Origin: Mesorhizobium sp. Root157
GTDB lineage: Bacteria > Pseudomonadota > Alphaproteobacteria > Rhizobiales > Rhizobiaceae
Direction: 5' to 3'
DNA: 41,757 bases
NCBI RefSeq assembly: GCF_001427385.1
Contig: NZ_LMGJ01000010.1
Coordinates: 1-41,757 of the forward strand
Shown here piece by piece: positions 26,116 through 35,293 of the stretch (its first letter is position 1; every line of letters begins with the position of its first letter). The notes under the pieces are model-generated. The model ran no database searches, was not told where the DNA came from, and saw only the letters and a program-made list of their open reading frames with translations. The position numbers and the translations under genes are program-made.

Positions 26116-27441
26116 ATGAATACAGACCGCAAAACAATCGGCGTCGTCGGGGCGGGGATCGTTGGAGTGTGCACTGCGCTGATGCTCCAGCGACGAGGTT
26201 TCAAAGTTACCTTAATCGACCCGAACCCTCCTGGCGAAGGAGCGTCATTTGGCAATGCCGGATGCTTCAACGGATCCTCCGTCGTCCCAATGTCGATGCC
26301 GGGGATGATTACAAGCGTACCCAAATGGCTCCTGGATCCTATGGGGCCGTTGTCCATTCGCTTCAGCTATTTGCCAACGATCATGCCTTGGCTCATCCGA
26401 TTTCTGCTTGCCGGGCAGCGAAGTAAGGTGAAGGAGCAGGCAAAGGCCCTACGCAGCCTTCTCAAAACCACCGTGCCATTGATCAGTTCGCTGGCGGACG
26501 AAGCCGGTGCTGGCCATCTGATCCGACATGAAGGTCATCTTTACGCATATCGCACGGAGTCGGGATTCGCAAAGGACCGCAGTGGTTGGGAGCTTCGTCG
26601 TCTCAACGGTGTCAGAACACAGGTTCTCGATGCAGCGGCTCTGCGAGATTTTGACCCTAATCTGTCGCACGCGTTCACCAAGGGCATTCTCATTGAAGAG
26701 AGCGGTCACACCACTAACCCGCAAGGGCTCGTAACCCTTCTGTTTCGCAAAGTTATCGCGAATGGCGGTGAATTCGTGTCAGCTCGCGTCATCGGCTTCG
26801 AGACTGAAGGCCAAACGCTGAAGAGCGTCACGACGAGTAGAGGCAATATTGCTGTCGACGGGGCAGTGGTCGCAGCCGGTGCTCACTCGAAATCTCTCGC
26901 GGTTTCGCTCGGTGATCACGTGCCGCTCGATACAGAGCGTGGTTACCACATCATAATCAAGGATCCAGACGTCACGCCGCGCATCCCAACCACTGATGCA
27001 GGAGGAAAGTTCATCGCAACGCCGATGGAAACCGGGCTCCGCGTTAGTGGTACTGTCGAGTTCGCCGGACTCGCGGCATCCCCGAACTGGAAGCGCGCAC
27101 ATGTGCTCTATACGCATGCCCGGAACCTTCTTCCTGGGCTCGCGCCGGTGGTATCGGAGGAACACTATACGAAGTGGATGGGATTTCGCCCGAGCGTGCC
27201 GGATTCCCTCCCAGTGATCGGGCGCGCACGCTGTACCCCGGATGTAATCTATGCGTTCGGCCACGGCCATCTTGGGATGACCGGCGCGCCAATGACGGCG
27301 ACGCTTGTCTCCGAGCTCATCGCCGGCGAGAAAACGTCGATAGACATCACACCGTTCGCACCGGCGCGCTTCGGCGATCGCAGTCACCGAGCCAACGGTC
27401 CGCCGGCATTAGAACTGCCATCGCGCCAGAACTTAACCTAG
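26116..27441 (+). CDS. DadA-like FAD-dependent amino acid dehydrogenase
   Basis: 441 aa from ATG 26116 (MNTDRKTIGVVGAGIVGVCT), chosen for GGAG upstream and the Rossmann start; a longer frame begins at 26056. The FAD-binding motif GAGIVG is at residues 12-17, with LIDPNPPGEGASFGNAGCFN following as in D-amino acid dehydrogenase. The C-terminus carries the DAO-family GFRPSVPDSLPVIGRA and FGHGHLGMTGAP. The reaction would be oxidation of an amino acid to the 2-imino acid, with electrons passed to the respiratory chain. D-amino acids, glycine or sarcosine are possible substrates. It is flanked on both sides by RidA genes, which fits hydrolysis of its imino product. Confidence 0.88.
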   Translation: MNTDRKTIGVVGAGIVGVCTALMLQRRGFKVTLIDPNPPGEGASFGNAGCFNGSSVVPMSMPGMITSVPKWLLDPMGPLSIRFSYLPTIMPWLIRFLLAGQRSKVKEQAKALRSLLKTTVPLISSLADEAGAGHLIRHEGHLYAYRTESGFAKDRSGWELRRLNGVRTQVLDAAALRDFDPNLSHAFTKGILIEESGHTTNPQGLVTLLFRKVIANGGEFVSARVIGFETEGQTLKSVTTSRGNIAVDGAVVAAGAHSKSLAVSLGDHVPLDTERGYHIIIKDPDVTPRIPTTDAGGKFIATPMETGLRVSGTVEFAGLAASPNWKRAHVLYTHARNLLPGLAPVVSEEHYTKWMGFRPSVPDSLPVIGRARCTPDVIYAFGHGHLGMTGAPMTATLVSELIAGEKTSIDITPFAPARFGDRSHRANGPPALELPSRQNLT

Positions 27442-27484
27442 AGGGCGGCAAGTCGCGCGCCGCAATCGCTTCTTGAGACAGAAT

Positions 27485-27892
27485 ATGACCCAAATAGTCC
27501 CCGTTTTTACAGATAACGCGCCGATACCTTTGGGCCACTATAGCCAAGCAGTGCGAGCCGGTGGCTTCATTCACGTTTCCGGCCAGCTTCCGATAAAAAC
27601 TGAGAGCCCACCCGTATCATCCAACGACGCCTTTGGCGAACAGGCACAACTTGTCCTGCGCAACCTGCTAGCTGTGCTTGATGCGGCTGGAGCGGCACCT
27701 TCTCGTGTTGTGAAAGTCACTGCCTACATCGTCGGCGTTGAGTATTGGAGCAGCTTCAATGCGGCGTTTGCCGAAGCCTTCGGTGAAGCGCGACCGGCCA
27801 GGTCAGTCGTACCCGTGCCGGAACTTCATCACGGCTTCCTTATCGAACTCGATGCCATTGCGCTCGACTCCGACCCCTCGTCCGCAGACTAA
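27485..27892 (+). CDS. RidA-family imine deaminase 2
   Basis: 135 aa from ATG 27485 (MTQIVPVFTDNAPIPLGHYS); the frame is open to a TTG four codons upstream. RidA features are PLGHYSQAVRAGGFIHVSGQ, EQAQLVLRNLLAVLDAAGAA, KVTAYIVGVEYWSSFNAAFA and the conserved Arg in RPARSVVPVPEL. It is clearly different from RidA 1, so the operon encodes two distinct Rid proteins. It lies between the FAD dehydrogenase and the PLP dehydratase genes, whose products would both release imines/enamines. The Shine-Dalgarno is weak. Confidence 0.88.
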   Translation: MTQIVPVFTDNAPIPLGHYSQAVRAGGFIHVSGQLPIKTESPPVSSNDAFGEQAQLVLRNLLAVLDAAGAAPSRVVKVTAYIVGVEYWSSFNAAFAEAFGEARPARSVVPVPELHHGFLIELDAIALDSDPSSAD

Positions 27893-27925
27893 GCAATGAT
27901 TGCAGCGTAAGGAGCACTTGCCCGT

Positions 27926-28873
27926 ATGCACATCCCCGATCTCCCGGACATGCTTGCCGCCGAAGTCCGGATCCAACCCTACATTCATCGCACTCCGGTC
28001 TTGACGTCCAGCTTTATCAACTCGCTTGTCGGCGCTGAACTGTTCTTCAAGTGCGAGAACCTTCAAAAAGCTGGAGCGTTCAAGGCTCGCGGGGCGTCAA
28101 ACGCCGTGTTCAGCCTGAATGACGAACAGGCCGCGAAAGGGGTAGCAACCCACTCCTCCGGAAACCACGGAACATGCCTGTCTTATGCAGCAGGGCGACG
28201 CGGCATCCCCTGCACCGTTGTAATGCCACGTACAGCACCTCAGGCGAAGAAGGATGCGGTGCGAGGCTATGGCGGGAAAGTGGTCGAGTGCGAAGCCTCC
28301 ACCACTTCCCGTGAGATGGTCTTTGCTGAAGTCGTTACGGAGACTGGTGCAGAATTCGTTCATCCCTACAACGATCCGCGCGTTATCGCAGGACAGGCAA
28401 CCTGCTCGAAGGAACTGATCGAACAGGTTGATAATCTTGATGCCGTGATTGCACCGATCGGTGGCGGGGGCATGGTTTCAGGGACGTGTCTTACCTTATC
28501 CAATCTGATGCCGAAGGTGAAGATCTACGCGGCGGAGCCCGAGCAGGCAGATGATGCATACCGGAGCTTCAAAGCTGGGCACATCATTGCCGATGATGCA
28601 CCGAACACCGTCGCGGATGGCCTGAAGGTTCCTCTGAAAGAGCTGACCTGGCACTTCGTCCGAAGCCACGTAAGCGACATTCTGACGGCATCCGAAGATG
28701 AGATCATCGATGCGATGAAGCTGATCTGGAAACGCCTAAAGATCGTCATGGAACCTTCGAGCGCGGTGCCATTAGCGGCAATCCTAAAGAACAAGGACGT
28801 CTTTGCCGGAAGGCGGGTGGGCATCATCATCACTGGCGGAAACGTCGATCTCGATAAACTACCCTGGAATTAG
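27926..28873 (+). CDS. PLP-dependent dehydratase, threonine dehydratase/BhcB-like
   Basis: 315-aa fold-type II PLP enzyme. The Schiff-base Lys is K53 in KAGAFKARGA, the substrate loop is SSGNHG at 77-82 and the phosphate-binding loop is IGGGGMVSG near 180. It has no C-terminal regulatory domain, so it is of the catabolic threonine dehydratase/serine racemase/hydroxyaspartate dehydratase type. Its position directly before a BhcC-like aldolase gene (14-bp gap) makes beta-hydroxyaspartate dehydratase (BhcB) the best guess: beta-hydroxyaspartate to iminosuccinate and water. Threonine or serine dehydration is the alternative; specificity cannot be read from sequence alone. Confidence 0.85.
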   Translation: MHIPDLPDMLAAEVRIQPYIHRTPVLTSSFINSLVGAELFFKCENLQKAGAFKARGASNAVFSLNDEQAAKGVATHSSGNHGTCLSYAAGRRGIPCTVVMPRTAPQAKKDAVRGYGGKVVECEASTTSREMVFAEVVTETGAEFVHPYNDPRVIAGQATCSKELIEQVDNLDAVIAPIGGGGMVSGTCLTLSNLMPKVKIYAAEPEQADDAYRSFKAGHIIADDAPNTVADGLKVPLKELTWHFVRSHVSDILTASEDEIIDAMKLIWKRLKIVMEPSSAVPLAAILKNKDVFAGRRVGIIITGGNVDLDKLPWN

Positions 28874-28887
28874 AAGGAACAACGGTC

Positions 28888-30051
28888 ATGGATAATCGAA
28901 ACGGATACGCCAACCTCGAAGTCGGCTTCGACGTCCCGGCGCTGCCTGGCATGAGCGAAACGGAGATCCAGACACCGTGCCTGATCCTCGATCTGGACGC
29001 CCTGGAGCGCAACATCAAGATGATGGGCGACTATGCCAAGGCGCATGGGATGCGACACCGCGCCCATGGCAAGATGCACAAATCGGTCGATGTGCTAAAA
29101 TTGCAGATGGAACTGGGCGGCGCGATAGGCGTCTGCTGTCAGAAGGTGTCCGAGGCGGAGGTCTTTGCCCGCGCGGGCATCAAGGACATTCTGATTAGTA
29201 ATCAGGTGCGCGACCCGCTGAAGATCGACCGGCTGGCGCGGCTGCCCAAGCTGGGCGGGCGTGTCATCGTCTGCGTCGATGACGTGGCAAACGTGGCCGA
29301 TCTCTCTGCAGCGGCACAAAAGCATGGCACGACCGTCGAATGTTTCGTGGAAATTGACTGCGGCGCGGGCCGATGCGGCGTGAAGACCACGCCCGAGGTG
29401 GTCGAAATTGCCAAGGCTATCGACACGGCGGAAGGGCTGAAATTCACCGGCATCCAGGCCTATCAGGGAGCGATGCAGCACATAGACAGCTACGAGGACC
29501 GCAGGGCCAAGCTGGATGCCGCGATTGCGCAGGTCAAAGACGCCGTGGACGCGCTGGAGGCCGAAGCGTTGAAACCCGAACTGGTTTCGGGCGGCGGCAC
29601 CGGCAGCTATTATTTCGAAAGCAACTCAGGGGTTTACAACGAATTACAATGCGGCTCCTACGCCTTCATGGATGCCGATTACGGACGCATCCTCGACAAG
29701 AACGGCAAGCGGATCGATCAGGGTGAATGGGAGAACGCGCTGTTCATCCTCACCAGTGTCATGAGCCATGCCAAGGCCGACAAGGCGATCTGCGATGCGG
29801 GCCTCAAGGCGCAGTCGGTCGATAGCGGTCTGCCCTTCATCTATGGCCGTGACGATGTGAAATACATCAAATGCAGCGATGAGCATGGCGTGATCGAAGA
29901 TCCGGATGGCGTTCTGAAGGTCAATGACAAGCTGAAGCTGGTCACTGGCCATTGCGACCCGACCTGCAACGTTCATGACTGGTATGTCGGCGTTCGGAAT
30001 GGCAAGGTCGAGACCCTTTGGCCGGTCTCGGCGCGCGGCAAAGCTTACTGA
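28888..30051 (+). CDS. DSD1-family PLP aldolase, BhcC/3-hydroxyaspartate aldolase-like
   Basis: 387 aa, alanine-racemase-fold (fold-type III) PLP enzyme. It begins MDNRNGYANLEVGFDVPALP, the N-terminus I associate with beta-hydroxyaspartate aldolase BhcC of Rhodobacterales. The PLP Lys is K62 in RAHGKMHKSVD. The metal-ligand region of D-threonine-aldolase-type enzymes appears as TGHCDPTCNVHDWYVG. Core motifs are NQVRDPLKIDRLARLPKLGG and VEIDCGAGRCG. BhcC reversibly condenses glycine and glyoxylate to beta-hydroxyaspartate. It is followed by a strong hairpin. It appears more GC-rich than its neighbours, perhaps from a different source. Confidence 0.88.
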   Translation: MDNRNGYANLEVGFDVPALPGMSETEIQTPCLILDLDALERNIKMMGDYAKAHGMRHRAHGKMHKSVDVLKLQMELGGAIGVCCQKVSEAEVFARAGIKDILISNQVRDPLKIDRLARLPKLGGRVIVCVDDVANVADLSAAAQKHGTTVECFVEIDCGAGRCGVKTTPEVVEIAKAIDTAEGLKFTGIQAYQGAMQHIDSYEDRRAKLDAAIAQVKDAVDALEAEALKPELVSGGGTGSYYFESNSGVYNELQCGSYAFMDADYGRILDKNGKRIDQGEWENALFILTSVMSHAKADKAICDAGLKAQSVDSGLPFIYGRDDVKYIKCSDEHGVIEDPDGVLKVNDKLKLVTGHCDPTCNVHDWYVGVRNGKVETLWPVSARGKAY

Positions 30052-30082
30052 CCAAGTTGCAGGACGATTTTTTCACTGTCAT

Positions 30083-30124
30083 CCAAAGCGCGTTTGCGGT
30101 GGTCCGGCCGCAGGCGCGCTTTGG
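30083..30124. terminator. Bidirectional hairpin between bhcC-like and lysR genes
   Basis: CCAAAGCGCGTTTGCGG (30083-30099) pairs with CCGCAGGCGCGCTTTGG (30108-30124), a 17-bp stem with two G-U pairs and an 8-base loop. It lies between convergent genes and probably ends transcription from both sides. Confidence 0.8.
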
Positions 30125-30146
30125 CTTCTTCGAGCCACCCTTGCAA

Positions 30147-31082
30147 TCAGCTGCTCGCTCCATCAGCCATCGTAGCAGGGTCCGGGGTTGACTTTTCCGA
30201 CAGGAAATCGCGGAAACTGCTTCTGAACTCGGCTATAAATTCATTGGTGATCGAAGACGCTTTGATATGCGACGGAAGCACTATTGCCCAATTGATCGAG
30301 ATCGGCGGCTCAATCGGCCGCACCACCAGAGCCGAAGAATATCTATCAGCTGTAAATAGGTCGACGATCGAGACTCCAAAACCGGCAGACACCATGCCAC
30401 ACGCTATCATCGACAGCGGCGTTTCCGCTTTGATACGCCTGATTATGCCGCGCTCGCGCATGATTGCGTCGACCATAACGTGCATTATCGAGGGCTGAAT
30501 AAGCGAAATGAAATCCTCGTTATCGAAGTCCTCCGGAACAATCCGGTCACGTTCTACAAGCCTGTGATGTAGGGGAAGCACGGCCACCATGTCGCTGGAT
30601 GGGAGATCTTCGATCGTGACGCCCGTAAGTTGAGTGTTTTCGACAATGCCAAGATCGCACTGGCCGCTGTTGATCCATTCGAGAACAAAATGCGAGTTCA
30701 TGCCATGGAGGGACATCTTCAAGGATGGTCTCGTGGCGAGGAAACCCGCTGCGAAGGCAGGAAGGAAGCCGTTTGCCAGTCCAGGAAGCGCCGCAATCCG
30801 AAGCGCACCGCCGCGCCTTTCACGCAGATCACGCGCCAGACCCATGATCCGCTCAAGGCCGACAAACGAACGATCCACTTCCCGGTAAAGCGCCATGGCA
30901 TCGCCTGTCGCAATAAGGCGGCTACCAGAGCGTTCAAACAGATTCAGGCGAGTCTCGTGCTCAAGGTCTCTTATCAGGCGGCTGATAGCTGGCTGCGTTA
31001 TTCCCAATATACCCGCCGCGGATGACATCGATCCACTTATAATAACAGCGCGGAACGCTTCGACCTGCCTATGTTTCAGCAT
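30147..31082 (-). CDS. LysR-family transcriptional regulator
   Basis: 311 aa from ATG 31082 with GGTGGAGG upstream. The N-terminal winged HTH covers residues 1-60: KHRQVEAFRAVIISGSMSSA, then AGILGITQPAISRLIRDLEH and LFERSGSRLIATGDAM. A periplasmic-binding-like effector domain follows from about 90. It is convergent with the ridA-bhcC block and divergent from the amidohydrolase-transporter block, so it is placed to control both. A LysR-type dyad lies at 25583-25597 ahead of the first block. The effector is probably a pathway substrate or intermediate. Confidence 0.92.
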   Translation of the reverse strand: MLKHRQVEAFRAVIISGSMSSAAGILGITQPAISRLIRDLEHETRLNLFERSGSRLIATGDAMALYREVDRSFVGLERIMGLARDLRERRGGALRIAALPGLANGFLPAFAAGFLATRPSLKMSLHGMNSHFVLEWINSGQCDLGIVENTQLTGVTIEDLPSSDMVAVLPLHHRLVERDRIVPEDFDNEDFISLIQPSIMHVMVDAIMRERGIIRRIKAETPLSMIACGMVSAGFGVSIVDLFTADRYSSALVVRPIEPPISINWAIVLPSHIKASSITNEFIAEFRSSFRDFLSEKSTPDPATMADGASS

Positions 31083-31243
31083 ATTTTACCTCCACCTTCT
31101 ATAATATTTTGACATAGATACGCCGCTATAATGCATTTGACAACCAATCAACTATCGAATTTATTATACCCATGGCCTAGGTGCTGACTCTTTCGTGAGT
31201 TTGGGTCGTGTGTGATCTCGTGGTATCGGAGGAGGACAGTTCA
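31083..31243. promoter_or_regulatory. Divergent promoter region lysR / amidohydrolase
   Basis: 161 bp, markedly AT-rich in its first half. A TTGACA at 31137-31142 precedes the AT-rich stretch TTTATTATA (31160-31168) on the + strand, a plausible promoter with 17-19 bp spacing depending on the -10 chosen. A second TTGACA at 31109 is only 12 bp from TATAAT at 31127. No exact copy of the 25583 dyad is here. Confidence 0.5.
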
Positions 31244-32656
31244 ATGGCCGAAATCGATCTCATCCTAGTGAACGGGCATGTCCTAACTTCCGGACAGCTC
31301 GTGGACGCTAATGTTCTGGTCGCGGACGGCAAGATCGCTGGTATTGTGGATCCCTCTTGCTGCCCCGCAGCCAGGCAGACCCTTGATGTTTCGGGTCTCG
31401 TCGTCATGCCTGGTATGATCGACTGCCACATGCATCTGGGTCACGGCACCAGCATTGCCGCGCCGCAGGTGCCGGGAGATGCCGATTCGGAGTCGGCGGC
31501 TGCTGCCGCCGGCGGCATCACAACGTTCATTCCCTTCATTCTTAGTACGCACGATTACACCGAGGTGTTTTCCGAAATCCGCGACATCATGGAAGCGGGT
31601 TCTCGCATCGATTTCGGAATGCACTTCATTCTCGCGAACGAGATGCATCTGAGCCGTGTCGGCCATTACGTCCGCGAACTCGGTATTCCAACCATCAAAT
31701 TCTTTATGACGGGCCGCGGCGCGGAAGCCCAGCGGCTGGGCATGGACAATCAGGATGATGGGCGGCTGTTCCGGCTCATCGAGGAGCTCGGCAAGGCCGG
31801 TGGCATGCTGTGTCCCCATCCGGAGAATGTCGAGATCGTATGGACGCTCCAAGAGCGCGTGAAAGTTCGTGATCCGGAAGGACGAAACGGCCTTGCATCA
31901 TGGAACGAGGCCCGACCGGCTTTTGTCGAGGCAGAGGCCGTCAATCGTGCCGTCTATCTGGCGCGGCAAGAAGGCGTGCCCGTTTATCTCGTGCACATCT
32001 CTTCGAAAGAGGCGCTGGATGCGGCTCTGGCGGCACGCAGGGCGGGTGATCGCGTCTTCATCGAAACCTGCGTTCATTATCTATTGTTCGATACCGACTC
32101 CGGATTTGACGGGCTCGGTAAGGTCAATCCGCCGCTGCGTACGGCTGAGGATCGGGAAGCTCTCTGGAATGCGCTGCGCGACGGCCATATCAACACCGTT
32201 ACGACCGATCATGTCCATCGGCCGAAACAAGCCAAGCTGGGCGGCATATGGACGGCGGCGCCGGGATTCCCTGGCATGGAAACTGCGCTCTGCTCGCTTC
32301 TCGAAGAAGCGCAGAAGCGCTCCGTTCCGGTTGAAACGGTTTCACGGCTGGTCAGCGAAAACCCCGCGCGCATCATGGGGCTCCCTCAGAAGGGGACGAT
32401 CTCGATTGGTGCGGATGCCGATTTTGCCATCGTCGACATGAACCGTCCAACCACCGTCACGTCAGCCGATATCAAGACATCGGCCGGCTACTCTCTGTTC
32501 GAAGGGAAGTCGATCGGCTGTTCTGTCGTTCACACCTTCGTCCGCGGCCAGCCTGTGCTGCAGGACGGGAAACTCGTTTCGCAGGCCGTAGGCACGGGGC
32601 GTTTTGTCCCTCGGCGGCTCACCCACCTTCACACTAATAGCCGGACGGGAACATGA
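31244..32656 (+). CDS. Cyclic amidohydrolase (hydantoinase/dihydropyrimidinase/allantoinase family)
   Basis: 470 aa from ATG 31244, behind GGAGGAGG; the longer frame to 31208 is unlikely. All metal ligands of the family are present: H62 and H64 in DCHMHLG, the carbamylated K152 in PTIKFFM, H192 in CPHPEN, H251 in YLVHISS and D322 in TTDHVH. It is a cytosolic binuclear metalloenzyme opening a cyclic ureide (hydantoin, dihydropyrimidine or allantoin) to an N-carbamoyl amino acid. It overlaps the ABC ATPase gene by ATGA and shares an operon with an N-carbamoyl hydrolase. The absence of dihydropyrimidine dehydrogenase genes favours a hydantoin-type substrate. Exact specificity is not readable. 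Confidence 0.9.
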   Translation: MAEIDLILVNGHVLTSGQLVDANVLVADGKIAGIVDPSCCPAARQTLDVSGLVVMPGMIDCHMHLGHGTSIAAPQVPGDADSESAAAAAGGITTFIPFILSTHDYTEVFSEIRDIMEAGSRIDFGMHFILANEMHLSRVGHYVRELGIPTIKFFMTGRGAEAQRLGMDNQDDGRLFRLIEELGKAGGMLCPHPENVEIVWTLQERVKVRDPEGRNGLASWNEARPAFVEAEAVNRAVYLARQEGVPVYLVHISSKEALDAALAARRAGDRVFIETCVHYLLFDTDSGFDGLGKVNPPLRTAEDREALWNALRDGHINTVTTDHVHRPKQAKLGGIWTAAPGFPGMETALCSLLEEAQKRSVPVETVSRLVSENPARIMGLPQKGTISIGADADFAIVDMNRPTTVTSADIKTSAGYSLFEGKSIGCSVVHTFVRGQPVLQDGKLVSQAVGTGRFVPRRLTHLHTNSRTGT

Positions 32657-33414
32657 AGCCTACACTGATCGCAGATAATGTCTCTTTGTGTTATGGGCCG
32701 AAGAATTCTGGCGTAACGGCGATCGAAAGTATTTCTCTCGACGTCGAAGAAGGCGAGTTCGTCACTATTGTCGGGCCGTCCGGCTGCGGTAAGTCATCCT
32801 TTCTGTCGTTGGTTGCGGGCTTCGTTCCAGTGAGCGGCGGCCAGCTCACGTTGGATGGAAATCCGATTGGCGGCCCAGGCTCGGATCGCGGCGTGGTGTT
32901 TCAGGAGCACGCCTTGTTTCCGTGGAGGAGTGTCCGCGAAAACATTGCATTCGGTCCGCGTGTAAATAACGTGCCGCGCAGCGAGACTAACCAGCGCGTC
33001 GACGAGCTTCTGGAACTGATCGGCCTGACCCGATTTCAGAACTCGTGGCCGAAAGAGCTCTCAGGTGGGATGAAGCAGCGCGTCGCCATTGCTCGCGCAC
33101 TCGCCAACCGCCCCAAAATGCTGCTGATGGATGAGCCGTTCGCCGCGCTCGACGCGCAGACCCGGCGCTTCCTGCAGGATGAGCTGCTGCGCATCTGGCA
33201 GAGCACGAAAACAACGATCCTGTTCATCACGCACGGCATTGACGAGTCGGTTCTTCTGGCCGATCGCGTTGTCGTCATGACGGCCCGTCCGGGACGGATC
33301 AAGACCATCATCCCCATTCCGCTGGCTCGTCCGCGCGACGAGAACACGCCGGAATTCGTCGAGGTCCGCAAGCGAGTGTCGGACGCTCTGCTGAGCGAAC
33401 TGAAGATGTGCTGA
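32653..33414 (+). CDS. NitT/TauT-type ABC transporter, ATP-binding protein
   Basis: 253 aa. Walker A GPSGCGKSS is near residue 41, the Q-loop is VVFQEHALFPW, the signature is LSGGMKQRVAIARAL and Walker B is MLLMDEPFAALD, with the switch His in ITHGIDESVLLADRV. The closest families are SsuB/TauB/NrtD. Translation is coupled to the amidohydrolase (ATGA overlap at 32653). Together with the binding protein and permease it forms a single importer for a small nitrogenous compound. Confidence 0.93.
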   Translation: MKPTLIADNVSLCYGPKNSGVTAIESISLDVEEGEFVTIVGPSGCGKSSFLSLVAGFVPVSGGQLTLDGNPIGGPGSDRGVVFQEHALFPWRSVRENIAFGPRVNNVPRSETNQRVDELLELIGLTRFQNSWPKELSGGMKQRVAIARALANRPKMLLMDEPFAALDAQTRRFLQDELLRIWQSTKTTILFITHGIDESVLLADRVVVMTARPGRIKTIIPIPLARPRDENTPEFVEVRKRVSDALLSELKMC

Positions 33415-33439
33415 CTAACACAACAGGGAGGAAATGAAC

Positions 33440-34441
33440 ATGAAAACGAGCATGGCATTCAAAAAGCATATTGGTGCTCTAGCGGTGTACGCCGCCTCGG
33501 TATTTGCCATGGGCGCCGCCAACGCCGAAAGCATCGAGATCTGGACGAGCCGTGACGCCCAGCAAGGCGGCGTGGCTGTGGTCGCCGAACAGAAGGGCTT
33601 CTTCAAGGACGCTGGTGCCGATGTGAATGTTCGCTTCGTGTCGTCTGGATCAGAAATCCCAGCAGGCATGGCCGGCCGCAGCATTTCGGTCGCGATCGCC
33701 GCTTGGACCAATCCGATGAGCATGGTCGCCAACGGGCTGCCGGTGAAGATTCTGGCGCGAACGGCGGATACGTCCGGCGCGTACCAGATCGTCGCTCGCA
33801 AGGCCGATCAGATCGAGAGCGTCAAGGATCTCGAAGGCAAGAAAATCGGCCTCGTTCGTCTTCCGCTCGTCATGCCGATGCTGACCAAAGCATGCGCTGC
33901 CGCGGATTGCGACTTCAGCAAACTGACGCTCGTCAATATGCAGCCGGAAGACATCGTGCTTGCGTTCCAGCGCGGCAATGTAGACGCCGTTCTGATCTGG
34001 GAGCCCTGGGCAACCTATTCGCGTCAACTCGATGGCGATCTCGTCATCTCCGCGTCCGATGAAGTGACGCTCGACGGCCAGAAGAAGAAGCTCGAAGGCC
34101 TATACGCCGCAGTCTTCGCCCGCACGGACTTCATCGAGAGCAACCCGAACGAGACCAAGGCCATCCTGAAGGGGCTGAATGAAGCCGCCAAATGGATGAA
34201 GGACAACACGGACGAGGCTGCGACTATCATCAGCAAGCAGATCAACATGCCAAAAGATGTCGTTGTCAGCACGCTCGCGCGCGTTGAGACCTCGCTGCAG
34301 CTGAATGATGCCTGGGGCGTCGAGTACGACGCAAAAGCCCAGCAGCTTTACGAAGACAAGGAACTGAAGCAGACAACGACAGCTAAGGCCTCGGTCCTGT
34401 CCGGCCCGCTGTCCGAAGTTTGCTCCGACTGTGTCAAGTGA
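33440..34441 (+). CDS. NitT/TauT-type ABC transporter, substrate-binding protein
   Basis: 333 aa from ATG 33440, with GGGAGG eight bases upstream (ATG 33434 is too close). A signal peptide is clear: basic MKTSMAFKKH, a hydrophobic stretch to AVYAASVFAMG, and probable cleavage after ANA. The mature protein is of the NMT1/SsuA/TauA type (WTSRDAQQGGVAVVAEQKGF, LWEP-like IWEPWATYSRQL). Four Cys residues (ACAAADC, EVCSDC) suggest disulfides. The ligand is likely the substrate of the adjacent amidohydrolase. Confidence 0.9.
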   Translation: MKTSMAFKKHIGALAVYAASVFAMGAANAESIEIWTSRDAQQGGVAVVAEQKGFFKDAGADVNVRFVSSGSEIPAGMAGRSISVAIAAWTNPMSMVANGLPVKILARTADTSGAYQIVARKADQIESVKDLEGKKIGLVRLPLVMPMLTKACAAADCDFSKLTLVNMQPEDIVLAFQRGNVDAVLIWEPWATYSRQLDGDLVISASDEVTLDGQKKKLEGLYAAVFARTDFIESNPNETKAILKGLNEAAKWMKDNTDEAATIISKQINMPKDVVVSTLARVETSLQLNDAWGVEYDAKAQQLYEDKELKQTTTAKASVLSGPLSEVCSDCVK

Positions 34442-34489
34442 CCTTCAATTGAGATCAACCACGCCGCCCATAGTGACAGGATACGTGAT

Positions 34490-35254
34490 ATGCGAAACAT
34501 GGTTATACGCACATTGTCATTGCTGACATTTCTGGCGGCATGGTGGTCATTTGCGGCGATAAATGCGTCCGTGGAGTGGGTGCCGGCGGTCATGATCCCG
34601 ACACCTCCGCAGATGCTCGAGGCCGGATGGGAAATACGCGATCTCGTCCCGGCGGACGTTGCCATCAGCCTGCTGCGGGTCTTCCAGGGCTTTCTGATCG
34701 CTGCCGTGCTCGGTGTGCTCCTCGGCTGCCTCTCCGGTTCGAGCCGTTTCGCCGAAAACATCATTGATCCAGTTCTCGAAGTTCTGAGGCCGATTCCCCC
34801 ACTCGCCTTCCTACCGATCTTCATCATTTGGTTCGGTCTGGGTGAAGCGTCGAAGGTGCTGATGATCGCATTCTCCGCCTTCTTCATCATCTACGTGAAT
34901 ACATATCAAGGGGTCCGCTATGCGGATCCGCTGCTGATGCGGGCAGCGTTGTCGCTCGGCGCCAGTAAGCGTCAGGCGTTTTTTGGCATCGGCCTGCCCT
35001 CGGCCATGCCGGAGATTTTCACCGGCTTACGCCTTGGCATTGGCATGGCTTTCTTCGTTCTCGTCGCCGCAGAACTCCTCGCCGCCGACAGCGGTATGGG
35101 CTTCCGCATCCAGGAAGCACGCTGGCAGTTCCGCGTTGATCGCATGTTCTTCGGTGCCGCGCTCATCGGAACTATCGGCTTCATTCTGTTCGCATTGCTG
35201 AAGTTCGTCGAAGCCAAACTGCTCGCCTGGAAGCCTAGTCGCGAGGCGCACTAA
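34490..35254 (+). CDS. NitT/TauT-type ABC transporter, permease
   Basis: 254 aa with about six transmembrane segments, the first at about 5-25 (TLSLLTFLAAWWSFAAI). The binding-protein-dependent transport EAA loop is visible as RAALSLGASKRQAFFGIGLP, contacting the ATPase. A PIPPLAFLPIFIIWFGLGEA segment is typical of SsuC/TauC. The ATG at 34490 has AGGA upstream. It is the third gene of the importer, after the ATPase and binding protein genes. Confidence 0.93.
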   Translation: MRNMVIRTLSLLTFLAAWWSFAAINASVEWVPAVMIPTPPQMLEAGWEIRDLVPADVAISLLRVFQGFLIAAVLGVLLGCLSGSSRFAENIIDPVLEVLRPIPPLAFLPIFIIWFGLGEASKVLMIAFSAFFIIYVNTYQGVRYADPLLMRAALSLGASKRQAFFGIGLPSAMPEIFTGLRLGIGMAFFVLVAAELLAADSGMGFRIQEARWQFRVDRMFFGAALIGTIGFILFALLKFVEAKLLAWKPSREAH

Positions 35255-35293
35255 CCCAATTTGTCATCCCAAGCATCCGAACAGGAGAAATAA

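Noticed and set aside
31109..31132. TTGACA and TATAAT as a promoter
   Set aside because: The spacer is only 12 bp, too short for a normal sigma70 promoter.
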